Below, in pieces: positions 34,670-43,411 of a stretch of DNA of 64,000 nt. A program made the position numbers and the translations under genes. The stretch spans positions 478,078 through 542,077 of the forward strand of contig NZ_LMCT01000012.1 of NCBI RefSeq assembly GCF_001424875.1, read 5' to 3'. Below the pieces are notes generated by a model. It was not told the DNA's origin and ran no database searches. It was given only the letters and a program-made list of their open reading frames with translations. Numbering within the stretch: position 1 is the first letter of the stretch; the number at the start of each line of letters is the position of its first letter. Origin of the DNA: Kitasatospora sp. Root107. Lineage in GTDB: Bacteria > Actinomycetota > Actinomycetes > Streptomycetales > Streptomycetaceae.

Positions 34670-36295
34670 TCAGCCGGCGCGCAGCCAGACAGCGGTGTCG
34701 GTGGGGAGCAGTCCGTCCTCGGTGAGCGGTCCGCTGGCCAACAGGACCTGCCGCTCCGGGGGCAGCGGCAACGGCGCGGGCCCGAAGTTGACCAGGCAGC
34801 GGAAGTCGGCCCCGCGCCGGAACGCGAGCACCTCCGCCGAGCTGTCCAGCCACTCGAACGTGTCACCGCACAGCGCCACTTCGGCGCGGCGCAGTCGGAG
34901 CGCGGTGCGGTAGAGGGTGAGCATCGAGTCAGCCCGGGCCGACTGGGCCTCGACCGTGAGGTCGGCCCAGTCGGCCGGCTGCGGGAGCCAGGGCTCGGCC
35001 GGAGCCTGGCTGAACCCGTACGGGGGTCGGTCGCCCGACCAGGGGAGCGGCACCCGGCAGCCGTCCCGGCCGGGGTCGGTGCCGCCGGAGCGCAGGTGCA
35101 TCGGGTCCTGCCGCCGGGCCAGCGGCAGGTCCTCGACCTCGGGCAGGCCGAGCTCCTCGCCCTGGTAGAGGTAGACCGCACCGGGCAGGGCCAGTGAGAG
35201 CAGGGCGGCCGCCCTGGCCCGGCGTCGGCCGAGGGCCAGGTCTGTGGGGGTGCCGAAGGTCTTGCTGGCGAAGTCGAACCGGGTGTCCCGGCGACCGTAC
35301 CTGGTCACCGTCCGGGTCACGTCGTGGTTGCACAGCACCCAGGTGGCCGGGGCGCCGACCGGGGCGTGCAGGGCGAGCGTGCCGTCGATCGACTCGCGCA
35401 GGGCGCGGGCCTCCCAGGGGCGGGCCAGGAAGTCGAAGTTGAACGCGGTGTGCAGCTCGTCCGGGCGCAGGTAGCGGGCGAACCGTTCGGCGTCCGGCAG
35501 CCAGACCTCGCCGACCAGGATCCGCTCGCCCGGGTACTCGTCCGCGATCGCCCGCCAGGACCGGTAGATGCTGTGCAGCTCCTCCCGGTCGGTGAACGGG
35601 TGCGGGTCGCGGCCCTTGACGAAGTCCGGCAGTGCCGGGTCCTTCGCGAGCAGTGCGGCCGAGTCGATCCGCACCCCCGCCGCGCCCCGGTCGAACCAGA
35701 ACCGGAGAATCTCCTCGTGCTCCGAACGCACCAGCGGGTGCGCCCAGTTGAGGTCCGGCTGCTGGGTGGCGAACAGGTGCAGGTACCACTCGCCGTCCGG
35801 CAGCCTGGTCCACGGGCAGCCGCCGAACTCCGACACCCAGTCGTTCGGCGGCAGCTCGCCGGTCTCCCCCCGGCCTGGCCTGAAGTGGAACAGCTCGCGC
35901 TCCGGGCTGCCCGGCGAAGCCGCCAACGCCTGCTGGAACCAGGGGTGTTGGTCGGAGACATGGTTGGGGACGATGTCCACCACAGTGCGGATGCCCAGGC
36001 CGAGAGCCTCGGCGATCAGCTTCTCGGCCTCGTCCAGGGTGCCGAACAGCGGGTCGACGCCCCGGTAGTCCGACACGTCGTAGCCGCCGTCCGCCATCGG
36101 CGAGGGGTACCAGGGGTTGAACCAGACGGCGTCGATGCCGAGTTCGGCCAGATAGGGCAGTCGGGCGCGGACCCCGGACAGGTCCCCGGTGCCGTCACCG
36201 TCGCCGTCGGCGAAGCTGCGCGGGTACACCTGGTAGATCGCCGCGTCGCGCCACCAGTCCGGGTGCTCGGAGGGGAGCCGGGATTGCTGTCCCAC
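34670..36295 (-). CDS. GH13 alpha-glucosidase (oligo-alpha-glucan hydrolase), cytoplasmic
   Basis: 541 residues from GTG 36295, with AAAGGA 7 bases upstream. GH13 motifs in order: AVWFNPWYPSPMADGGYDVS, DIVPNHVSDQHPW (region I), GVRIDSAALL (region II, nucleophile Asp), ILVGEVWL (region III, acid Glu), LCNHDVTR (region IV, Asp). QQPDLNW is of the alpha-1,4/1,6-glucosidase type (AglA/oligo-1,6-glucosidase). No signal peptide, so it acts on imported oligosaccharides. It lies 56 bp after the MalG-like permease gene in one operon. Confidence 0.95.
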   Translation of the reverse strand: MGQQSRLPSEHPDWWRDAAIYQVYPRSFADGDGDGTGDLSGVRARLPYLAELGIDAVWFNPWYPSPMADGGYDVSDYRGVDPLFGTLDEAEKLIAEALGLGIRTVVDIVPNHVSDQHPWFQQALAASPGSPERELFHFRPGRGETGELPPNDWVSEFGGCPWTRLPDGEWYLHLFATQQPDLNWAHPLVRSEHEEILRFWFDRGAAGVRIDSAALLAKDPALPDFVKGRDPHPFTDREELHSIYRSWRAIADEYPGERILVGEVWLPDAERFARYLRPDELHTAFNFDFLARPWEARALRESIDGTLALHAPVGAPATWVLCNHDVTRTVTRYGRRDTRFDFASKTFGTPTDLALGRRRARAAALLSLALPGAVYLYQGEELGLPEVEDLPLARRQDPMHLRSGGTDPGRDGCRVPLPWSGDRPPYGFSQAPAEPWLPQPADWADLTVEAQSARADSMLTLYRTALRLRRAEVALCGDTFEWLDSSAEVLAFRRGADFRCLVNFGPAPLPLPPERQVLLASGPLTEDGLLPTDTAVWLRAG

Positions 36296-36351
36296 GGTGG
36301 GGGTCCTTTCGGGTCGGCGCCCGTGCTCGGCTCCGGTCGGCGCTGCGGGTC

Positions 36352-37236
36352 TCAGCCCTTCAGCCCGCCGGAGGTGAGCCCGGACATGATGTTGCGTTGG
36401 AAGATCAGGAAGAACACCACGGTCGGCACCGAGGCGATCGCCAGCGCCGCGATGATCACGTTCTGCGGCACGCCCATCGAGAGCGACTTGATGCCGATGT
36501 TGAGCGTCTGGTTGGCCGGTTCCGGCTGGACCAGCATCGGCCAGAGGAAGTCCTTCCAGACGTTGACCACCGCGAAGATCGACACCACCCCGAGGATCGG
36601 CCGCGACATCGGCAGCACGATCGACCACAGCGCCCGGGTCGGGGTGGCCCCGTCGATCGCCGCCGCCGCCATCAGGTCCTCCGGGATGGAGTCGAAGAAC
36701 CGCTTCAGCAGGAAGATGTTGAAGGCGTTCGCCACCGTCGGCAGCCAGATCGCCCAGGGCGTGTCGACCAGGTTGACGTGCAGCAGCGGCAGGTCCAGCA
36801 CGGTCAGGTACTGCGGCACGATCAGCACCGCCGCCGGGATCATCAGGGTGGCCAGCATCATGCCGAGGATCAGGTTCCCCAGCACCGGCCGCAGCTTGGA
36901 CAGCGCGTACGCCGCCGCCACGTCGAACACCAGCTGGAACGCGAGCGCCCCGAAGGCGTAGTACAGCGTGTTGAACAGCAGTCGGCTCATACCGAGTTGG
37001 CGCCACGCGGTGGCGTACGTCTCCGGGTGCAGCTCGGCCGGGAACAGCGTCGGCGGGTTCTGGATCACCTCGGCGGTGGACTTCAGCCCACCGGTCACCA
37101 GCCAGTACAGCGGCCCGAGGAAGACCACGGTGAAGCCGACGACGGTCAGCGCCAGCACGGTCCGGTACAGCAACCTGCCGAGCGGCCGGTTGAGTTGGGT
37201 CTGCGAGATCAGCGTCCGGGTCAGCGGCTCGTCCAT
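36352..37236 (-). CDS. Carbohydrate ABC transporter permease, MalG-type
   Basis: 294 residues, six TM segments. The cytoplasmic EAA loop is EDLMAAAAIDGATPTRALWS (coupling site for the ATPase); PQYLTVLDLPLLHVNLVDTP is typical of CUT1 MalG-like permeases. The ATG at 37236 is 3 bp from the stop of the MalF-type gene, so the two are translationally close. It needs an ATPase that is not in the operon. Confidence 0.95.
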   Translation of the reverse strand: MDEPLTRTLISQTQLNRPLGRLLYRTVLALTVVGFTVVFLGPLYWLVTGGLKSTAEVIQNPPTLFPAELHPETYATAWRQLGMSRLLFNTLYYAFGALAFQLVFDVAAAYALSKLRPVLGNLILGMMLATLMIPAAVLIVPQYLTVLDLPLLHVNLVDTPWAIWLPTVANAFNIFLLKRFFDSIPEDLMAAAAIDGATPTRALWSIVLPMSRPILGVVSIFAVVNVWKDFLWPMLVQPEPANQTLNIGIKSLSMGVPQNVIIAALAIASVPTVVFFLIFQRNIMSGLTSGGLKG

Positions 37237-37239
37237 GGT

Positions 37240-38169
37240 CTAGTCAGCCTTCCGGGACTGGCGCACGTACAGAGCGGAGAATCCGGCCAGCACGACGAGC
37301 ATGATCAGGCCGAGCGCCGAGGCGGCGCCGTAGTTGTTGAAGTTGAAGGCGTACTGGTAGACGAGGTAGACCACCGTGGTGGTGGACCCCTGCGGCCCGT
37401 TCCCGCCGGTCAGCAGGAAGGGTTCGACGAACACCTGCATGGTGGCGACCACTTGGAGCAGCAACAGCAGCGAGAGGATCAGCCGGGTCTGCGGGATCGT
37501 CACGTGCCAGACCCGGCGCCACAGGCCGGCCCCGTCCAGCTCGGCGGCCTCGTACAGCTCCCCGGGGATGCCCTGCAGTGCCGCCAGGTAGATCAGCGTG
37601 GCGCCGCCCATGTTCATCCAGGTGGACGCGATCACGACGGAGACCATCGCGGTGTCCGGCGAGTTGAGCCAGGCCGAGGTCGGCAGGTGCAGGGTGTGCA
37701 GGATGCTGTTGAACAGCCCGAAGTCCGGGTCGTAGAAGTACTTGAAGAGCAGCACCGAGGCGACCGGCGGCATCATCACCGGCAGGTACACCAGGATCCG
37801 CAGGTACGACTTGGCGTGCCGGAGCTCGTTCAGCAGCACCGCGACGAAGAACGGCACCGCGAAGCCGAACACCAGCGCCAGCAGCGTGAACAGCAGGGTG
37901 TTGCGCCAGGCCTGCCAGAACTCCGGATCCTGGAGCAGCTGGTCGATGTTGTCCAGCCCGACCCAGCTGGTCCTCCCCCGCTTGGTCTTCTGGAAGCTCA
38001 TCACCACCTCACGGACCATCGGGTACCAGGTGAAGAAGCCGAAGCAGAGCAGTGCGCCGAGCAGGAAGCCGTGCGCGGTGAGGTTCTGCCGGACCTTCCG
38101 GCACCGTCGGTCCCGGCCCTCGTGGGTGGTGGGTCTGGCCGCCTTCCCGGCGACACTGATCACTGCCAT
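37240..38169 (-). CDS. Carbohydrate ABC transporter permease, MalF-type
   Basis: 309 residues, six TM segments without the large periplasmic loop of E. coli MalF, as in actinobacterial CUT1 systems. EAA loop: ELYEAAELDGAGLWRRVWHV. Second gene of the operon; 73 bp after the binding-protein gene. Confidence 0.95.
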   Translation of the reverse strand: MAVISVAGKAARPTTHEGRDRRCRKVRQNLTAHGFLLGALLCFGFFTWYPMVREVVMSFQKTKRGRTSWVGLDNIDQLLQDPEFWQAWRNTLLFTLLALVFGFAVPFFVAVLLNELRHAKSYLRILVYLPVMMPPVASVLLFKYFYDPDFGLFNSILHTLHLPTSAWLNSPDTAMVSVVIASTWMNMGGATLIYLAALQGIPGELYEAAELDGAGLWRRVWHVTIPQTRLILSLLLLLQVVATMQVFVEPFLLTGGNGPQGSTTTVVYLVYQYAFNFNNYGAASALGLIMLVVLAGFSALYVRQSRKAD

Positions 38170-38242
38170 CGCTTCGTTCTCCCGCTGGTTCGTCGGTACT
38201 CCCCGTCACCGGGCCGGCCCCGACGGCCGGCCCCTGCGACCG

Positions 38243-39601
38243 CTACTGGAGGCTGGCCAGCACCTGGTTGACCTGGGTCTCCGCGTCGGCCAGCACCTTG
38301 GGAATGTCGGCGTTCCTGTCGGTCAGCACCGCCGAGACCGCGTTGTCCAGCACCTTGTAGATCTGCTGCGCGTGGGCGGGCTCGGTCTTTCCGGGCACCG
38401 AGGCGGCCAGGTACGGCGCGTAGTTCTGCACCGGCACGGTGGCGCTGGCGGCCTTCGCCTTGTTGTCCGCCGCCAGGCCGGCACCGGTGAAGAAGAACGG
38501 CTGCGGCAGGCCGACCGGCAGACCGTCGGCCTTGGTCCTGGCGTAGTCGAACTGGCCCTTGCCGAGGGTCAGGTACTTGAGGTTGATCCAGGCGATGCCC
38601 GCCTTGATCTGCTCGGGGCTGGAGCCCTTCTTGAACATGTAGTCGTTGCCGCCGAGCAGCGCCGCCTTGGCCCCGGGCATCGGCCCCATCCCGTACGCCT
38701 CGTAGTCGCCCTTGAGGGTCTGCACCATGTACGTGATGTCGTCCGGCGCCCCGACGTACATGCCGAGCTTGTCGGCCGCCATCTGGGTCATCAGGTCGGG
38801 CCACTTGAGGCTCTGCGCGGCACCCATGGTGTTGTCGGTCCAGCGCATGTCGTAGAGGTTCTGCAGGACCTGCCTGCCCTCGGCGGTGTTGAACGCGGCT
38901 TTCTTGCCGTCCTCGCTCACCATCGTGCCGCCCAGGCCGTACAGTTCGGCCGTGTAGTGCCAGCCGCCCTGGTTGGTCGCGCTGTACTCGCCGTACCCGT
39001 TCACGCCGTTGCCGAGCGCCGCGATCTTCTTCGCCGCCTCCCGGATCTCCGCCCAGGTGGCCGGCGGCTTCTCCGGGTCGAGACCCGCCTGCTTGAACAG
39101 CTTGCGGTTGTAGAGCAGGCCCATCTTGTAGTTCGAGGTCGGCAGGCCGTAGAGCTTGCCGCCGTCCTTGAGGGTGGCCAGCACCGACGGGTCGATGTCC
39201 TTCAGTGCCGGGACGGTGGTCTCGTTGACGTAGGCGCTGATGTCCTCGGCGCCGCCCGCGTCCAGCACCTGGGCGAGGTCGGTGAAGTACGTGTAGAAGA
39301 CGTCGGTCTGTGTCTTGCCCTTGAGCTGGGCGGTGAACGGGGCTGGCTCCTCGCAGGGCGAGGCGTCCTTGCTCTTGATCGTCACGTTCGGGTACAGCTT
39401 GCCGAACGCCGCGACGTCCTCGTCCCACTGCTTGCGCTCCGCCGCCTTGGTCACCGGCGGCTGGCAGTCCACGCTGACGGTCACCTTCGACGCCCCGTCA
39501 CCTCCGCCCGTACCCGAACTGCCGCAGGCAGCAAGGGACATGCTCATCCCGGCGGCCACGGCGACAACGACGGATCTACGGACGAGCCCAGTTCTGCTCA
39601 T
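38243..39601 (-). CDS. Sugar-binding lipoprotein of CUT1 ABC transporter
   Basis: 452 residues from ATG 39601. Lipobox SLAAC with Cys26 after a basic-hydrophobic signal. Family SBP_bac_1 (MalE/CebE-like): TYFTDLAQVLDAGGAEDISA, KLYGLPTSNYKMGLLYNRKL, PATWAEIREAAKKIAALGNG. Likely captures oligosaccharides released by the GH87 enzymes (inference from context). First gene of the minus-strand operon SBP, two permeases, GH13, GH87-2 and possibly lacI. Confidence 0.93.
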   Translation of the reverse strand: MSRTGLVRRSVVVAVAAGMSMSLAACGSSGTGGGDGASKVTVSVDCQPPVTKAAERKQWDEDVAAFGKLYPNVTIKSKDASPCEEPAPFTAQLKGKTQTDVFYTYFTDLAQVLDAGGAEDISAYVNETTVPALKDIDPSVLATLKDGGKLYGLPTSNYKMGLLYNRKLFKQAGLDPEKPPATWAEIREAAKKIAALGNGVNGYGEYSATNQGGWHYTAELYGLGGTMVSEDGKKAAFNTAEGRQVLQNLYDMRWTDNTMGAAQSLKWPDLMTQMAADKLGMYVGAPDDITYMVQTLKGDYEAYGMGPMPGAKAALLGGNDYMFKKGSSPEQIKAGIAWINLKYLTLGKGQFDYARTKADGLPVGLPQPFFFTGAGLAADNKAKAASATVPVQNYAPYLAASVPGKTEPAHAQQIYKVLDNAVSAVLTDRNADIPKVLADAETQVNQVLASLQ

Positions 39602-39782
39602 GACGGAGGAACCCTTCTGCGGGCATGGGTGGGGTGGGTGCCGCAGTGCTGAGTGCTCTTCCGGCGGCTCCGCCACTTAACCACCGCTCGACAGATGACC
39701 ACAAGATGTCGACAGTATTTCGCAAAAACTGGACAGCCACAGTCGTGACAACCTTTCACCACCCCTCCTGCGTCTGTCCGTC
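39602..39782. promoter_or_regulatory. Divergent promoter region of glucan operon and second SigE-type gene
   Basis: 181 bp. It contains ATTTCGCAAAA (39717-39727), which shares CGCAAAAA with the lacI upstream region, and is the best candidate for a LacI operator here. No other gene is visible. Confidence 0.4.
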
Positions 39783-40292
39783 GTGAGTCGAGAAACCGAG
39801 GACGCCGCCTACGCGGACTTCGTGGAGGCCGCCTGGCACCGGCACCTGCGCACCGCAACCCTGCTGACCGGCGACCGGCACCGCGCCGAAGAGCTGCTCC
39901 AGGACTGCCTGGTCAAGCTCTTCGTCCGCTGGCGCCGGGCCGCCACCGACGACCCGCACGCCTACCTGCGGCGAATGCTGGTCAACAACCACGTCAGCTG
40001 GTGGCGCCGTCGGCGGCGCGAACTGCTCACCGCCGACCTGCCCGAGAGGGCCGACCGGGCCGTGGACCCGCTCGGCGACCGGCTCGACGAGCTGGACGAG
40101 CTCCACCTCGCCCTGCGCGCACTCCCCGAACGCCAACGCGCCGTGGTCGTCCTGCGCCATGTCGAAGACCTGTCGGAGAAAGCCACCGCCGCCGCCCTCG
40201 GCTGCTCGGTCGGCACCGTGAAGAGCCAGAACGCCCGGGCGATGGCCCGGCTGCGCACCGCCCTGCTTACGAACCAGGAGGCCACACCGTGA
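39783..40292 (+). CDS. SigE-family ECF RNA polymerase sigma factor, second copy
   Basis: 169 residues from GTG 39783. Region 2: ADFVEAAWHRHLRTATLLTG then HRAEELLQDCLVKLFVRWRR. Region 4: LPERQRAVVVLRHVEDLSEK then ATAAALGCSVGTVKSQNARA. Same subfamily as the factor at 13.5 kb, but with Cys in place of Thr in the usual QDT(L/F) core (QDCLVKLF). The stop overlaps the start of its membrane partner (GTGA at 40289-40292). Confidence 0.92.
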   Translation: MSRETEDAAYADFVEAAWHRHLRTATLLTGDRHRAEELLQDCLVKLFVRWRRAATDDPHAYLRRMLVNNHVSWWRRRRRELLTADLPERADRAVDPLGDRLDELDELHLALRALPERQRAVVVLRHVEDLSEKATAAALGCSVGTVKSQNARAMARLRTALLTNQEATP

Positions 40293-41068
40293 CCGAGGAC
40301 GACGAACGGATCTCGCGCGCGCTGCAAGATCTGACGATCCGCCAAGTACCCACCGGTCCCGTACCGTTGGCTCAGCTGCTGCACCGCGGCCGGCGCGCCC
40401 GACGGCTGCGTACCCTCACCGGCACCGCCACCGGAGCGGGCGGCCTCGCCCTGGTCTGCGCGGTGACCCTGGCCCTGGTCCCCGGCCCCACGCCCCAGGC
40501 ACCCCCACCGCTCTCGGCCGCCCGGAGCGCATCGACCACGCCGTCCGCCGAGACGCCCACCGCCACGCCCCCCGTATCGACCCCCGACCGGCTCCTGGAG
40601 CTGCTCAAGTCGAAGCTGCCCACCGGCCTGCAGCTGAGCAACCCGTGGAAGCTGGACCGCACTTCGGGCTTCCCCATCAAACAGCAGGCCGCCGCCTACA
40701 CCATTTCGAACAGCACCGGCACCGGCACCGTCCGGATCGACGTCAGCCGCGCGACCCCGTCACCGAACGGGAAGGTACGCCCCCAGGACTGCAGCATCCC
40801 GGGCTGCACCGTCACCGCCCAGCCCGACGGCAGCGTCCTGACGCTCTATCTGCCCCCCCGAGCCGTCGGCGGCGAACAGGACTGGCGGGCCACCCTGCAA
40901 CGGCCCGACGGAACCACGGTGCTGGCCGGTGCCGGCAACATCCCGGGCCCGGGCTCCGACCGGCGGGAGCCCTACCCGAATCCGCCGCTGCTGACCGGGG
41001 CGCAGCTGTCCGCCCTCGCCCTCGACCCGGCCTGGCACCAGGCGGCAGCAGCCCTGCCCGCCCCCTGA
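40289..41068 (+). CDS. Membrane partner of second SigE-family factor
   Basis: 259 residues from GTG 40289, preceded by AGGAGG. A ~50-residue cytoplasmic part ends in RGRRARRLRT, then one TM (about 52-70), a Pro/Ser/Thr linker and an extracytoplasmic domain with one Cys pair (DCSIPGCTV). Homologous to the partner at 12.3-13.5 kb: shared motif PPLLTGAQLSALALDPAWHQ versus PPLTVAQLGVIAADPVWRP. Shorter by ~140 residues. Overlap with the sigma gene means coupled translation. Anti-sigma role is inferred. Confidence 0.8.
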   Translation: MTEDDERISRALQDLTIRQVPTGPVPLAQLLHRGRRARRLRTLTGTATGAGGLALVCAVTLALVPGPTPQAPPPLSAARSASTTPSAETPTATPPVSTPDRLLELLKSKLPTGLQLSNPWKLDRTSGFPIKQQAAAYTISNSTGTGTVRIDVSRATPSPNGKVRPQDCSIPGCTVTAQPDGSVLTLYLPPRAVGGEQDWRATLQRPDGTTVLAGAGNIPGPGSDRREPYPNPPLLTGAQLSALALDPAWHQAAAALPAP

Positions 41069-41085
41069 CCTGTGCCTTTTCCGCC

Positions 41086-41577
41086 TCACAGTTCCGGGGT
41101 GAGGTGCCGACGGCCGGCGATCTGCTCGAAGATCAGGTTGGTCCGGGTCTGGGCCACCGCCGGATGGGTGGTCAGGTGGTCCACCACGAAGTCGCGCAGG
41201 GCGTCGGGGTGCGCGAGCGCGACGTGCAGCAGGTAGTCGTCGGAGCCGGCCATGTGGAACACCGCCACCACACCGGGCATGTCGGGAGCCGTGTCACGGA
41301 AGCTCTCGTTCTGCTCCCGGGTGTGCGCCCGGAGCCGGACCGAGATCATCGCCTGCAACGGGAGCCCGATCGCGGCAGGCGCGATCTCGGCCCGGAACGC
41401 ACGGATCACCCCGCGCTCACGCAGCGCCCGCACCCGGGCCAGACAGGTCGACGGGGCTATCCCCACCGCCTCGGCGAGTGCGTTGTTCGGCGTACGGGCG
41501 TTGTCGACCAGGATCCGCAGGATGGCCCGGTCCACGTCGTCGAGGGGCGCCCGGTGGGCGTGAGAATAGTTCGGCAC
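41086..41577 (-). CDS. Lrp/AsnC-family transcriptional regulator
   Basis: 163 residues from GTG 41577. N-terminal HTH: LDDVDRAILRILVDNARTPN, ALAEAVGIAPSTCLARVRAL. C-terminal RAM/ACT-like domain: VVAVFHMAGSDDYLLHVALA, typical amino-acid sensing. Divergent from a PLP-dependent decarboxylase with 112 bp between, so probably regulates amino-acid decarboxylation. Confidence 0.93.
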   Translation of the reverse strand: MPNYSHAHRAPLDDVDRAILRILVDNARTPNNALAEAVGIAPSTCLARVRALRERGVIRAFRAEIAPAAIGLPLQAMISVRLRAHTREQNESFRDTAPDMPGVVAVFHMAGSDDYLLHVALAHPDALRDFVVDHLTTHPAVAQTRTNLIFEQIAGRRHLTPEL

Positions 41578-41689
41578 AGCGCACAGGTTCGCCCATCCTT
41601 CCGACGATCCACAAGGTTCTGGCGCCTGATTCCGAATCTTCTGCGGACGGCTTCCCTCTTCACCGTCACAGGTTCCATCCTGAGCTGCC

Positions 41690-43297
41690 ATGAGCCGAAC
41701 CGACCTTCTCGACGGACCCGTCCCCCTCCTTCCGCAGGCCGACGAGCCGGACTCCGCCGACTTCGAAATCCCGGCCGCCGGCCTGGGCAACGAGCAGCGC
41801 CTGCGCGCCCTCGACCGGCTGGACGGCTACCTGACCAGGAAGCGCCGCAACCTGCTCGGCTACCAGGCCACCCAGGAGATGGGCGGCTGCGCCTTCGACC
41901 TCGGCCGGTTCATGCAGCACAACATCAACAACCTCGGTGACCCGTTCCAGAGCGGCGGCTACAAGCCGAACACCAAGGTCGTCGAGCGCGCGGTGCTCGA
42001 CTACTACGCCGACCTGTGGCACGCGAACGGGCCGCACGACCCGGCCGACCCGGAGTCGTACTGGGGCTACGTGCTCTCCATGGGCTCGACCGAGGGCAAC
42101 ATGTACGCGCTCTGGAACGCCCGCGACTACCTGACCGGCAAGCAACTCATCCAGCCCTCCAGCGGCTCCCTCGCACCCACCCCCGTCAGCCCCAACTCCC
42201 GCCGGCCCGTGGCGTTCTACTCCGAGGACACCCACTACTCCTTCGCCAAGGCGGTCCGGGTCCTGGGCGTCGACACCTTCCACGCCGTGGGCACCGAGCA
42301 GTACCCCGACGAAAGCCCCCTCCAGCACGGGTGGCCCACGGAGGTGCCCTCCCGCCCCGGCCCCTCGGGCCACTCCTGGGACGGCACCGGCGAGATCGAC
42401 ATCGACGCCCTGGCCGCGCTGGTCGAGTTCTTCGCCGCCAAGGGCCACCCGATCTTCGTGAGCCTCAACCTCGGCAGCACCTTCAAGGGCGCCCACGACG
42501 ACGTCCGAGCGGCCTGCGAACGTCTGCTCCCGATCTTCGAACGCCACGGCCTGATCCAGGCTCAGGTCACCCACGGCCGGGACCCGCACACCGGCGAACC
42601 CCTGACCGACCTGCGCCGCCGCTTCTGGATCCACGTGGACGGCGCGCTCGGCGCCGGCTACGCGCCGTTCGTACGGATGGCCGCCGCGGACCCGGCCTTC
42701 GGCTGGGCCCCCGACACCGATCTCCCCGAGTTCGACTTCGGACTCACCCTCCCCACCCGGGAGTTCGGCGACCTCGACATGGTCTCCTCGATCGCCATGA
42801 GCGGCCACAAGTGGCCCGGCGCACCCTGGCCCTGCGGCATCTACATGACCAAGGTCAAGTACCAGATATCCCCGCCGTCCCAGCCCGACTACACCGGCGC
42901 CCCCGACACCACCTTCGCCGGCTCACGCAACGGCTTCTCCCCCCTGATCCTCTGGGACCACCTCTCCCGCCACTCCTACCAGGACCAGGTCGACCGGATC
43001 CGCCGCGCCCAGGAACTGGCCACCTACCTCGAACACCAACTCCGCCTCCTGGAGCTGTCCCACTCCGTCACCCTCTGGCCCACCCGCACCCCGGGAGCCA
43101 TCACCGTCCGCTTCCGCAGACCCAGCCCCGCCCTGGTCGAGAAGTGGTCCCTCTCCTCCCAGGACGTCCTCCCCACTCCCGGCGACGAATCCACCCGCCG
43201 CAGCTACGCCCACGTCTTCCTGATGTCCTCGGTCGACCGCACCAAACTGGACGCCCTCATCGCCGACCTCGCCCACGACCCGGTCATCCTCGGGTGA
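41690..43297 (+). CDS. PLP-dependent amino-acid decarboxylase (group II-like)
   Basis: 535 residues. Fold-type I decarboxylase: QEMGGCAFDLGRFMQHNINN, GYVLSMGSTEGNMYALWNAR, FYSEDTHYSFAKAVRVLGVD (stacking His), HVDGALGAGYAPF (Asp contacting pyridine N), MSGHKWPGAPWPCG (Schiff-base Lys). It resembles the histidine decarboxylase-like branch more than glutamate decarboxylase; substrate not assignable. Late codons become strongly C-ending (RRSYAHVF region) as in neighbours. Confidence 0.9.
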   Translation: MSRTDLLDGPVPLLPQADEPDSADFEIPAAGLGNEQRLRALDRLDGYLTRKRRNLLGYQATQEMGGCAFDLGRFMQHNINNLGDPFQSGGYKPNTKVVERAVLDYYADLWHANGPHDPADPESYWGYVLSMGSTEGNMYALWNARDYLTGKQLIQPSSGSLAPTPVSPNSRRPVAFYSEDTHYSFAKAVRVLGVDTFHAVGTEQYPDESPLQHGWPTEVPSRPGPSGHSWDGTGEIDIDALAALVEFFAAKGHPIFVSLNLGSTFKGAHDDVRAACERLLPIFERHGLIQAQVTHGRDPHTGEPLTDLRRRFWIHVDGALGAGYAPFVRMAAADPAFGWAPDTDLPEFDFGLTLPTREFGDLDMVSSIAMSGHKWPGAPWPCGIYMTKVKYQISPPSQPDYTGAPDTTFAGSRNGFSPLILWDHLSRHSYQDQVDRIRRAQELATYLEHQLRLLELSHSVTLWPTRTPGAITVRFRRPSPALVEKWSLSSQDVLPTPGDESTRRSYAHVFLMSSVDRTKLDALIADLAHDPVILG

Positions 43298-43301
43298 GCC
43301 T

Positions 43302-43331
43302 CCGGTGTCGGCCTGCCACCGCCGACACCGG
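43302..43331 (+). terminator. Terminator hairpin
   Basis: A perfect 11-bp stem (43302-43312 with 43321-43331) and an 8-base loop, just after the decarboxylase stop codon. Confidence 0.8.
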
Positions 43332-43411
43332 ACCGCACTTGCACGGCCGATCACCCGGGTCGAGGCTTGAACTGCAAACACTCAATTACTGCGCAGCCCC
43401 ATGGAGGATCC

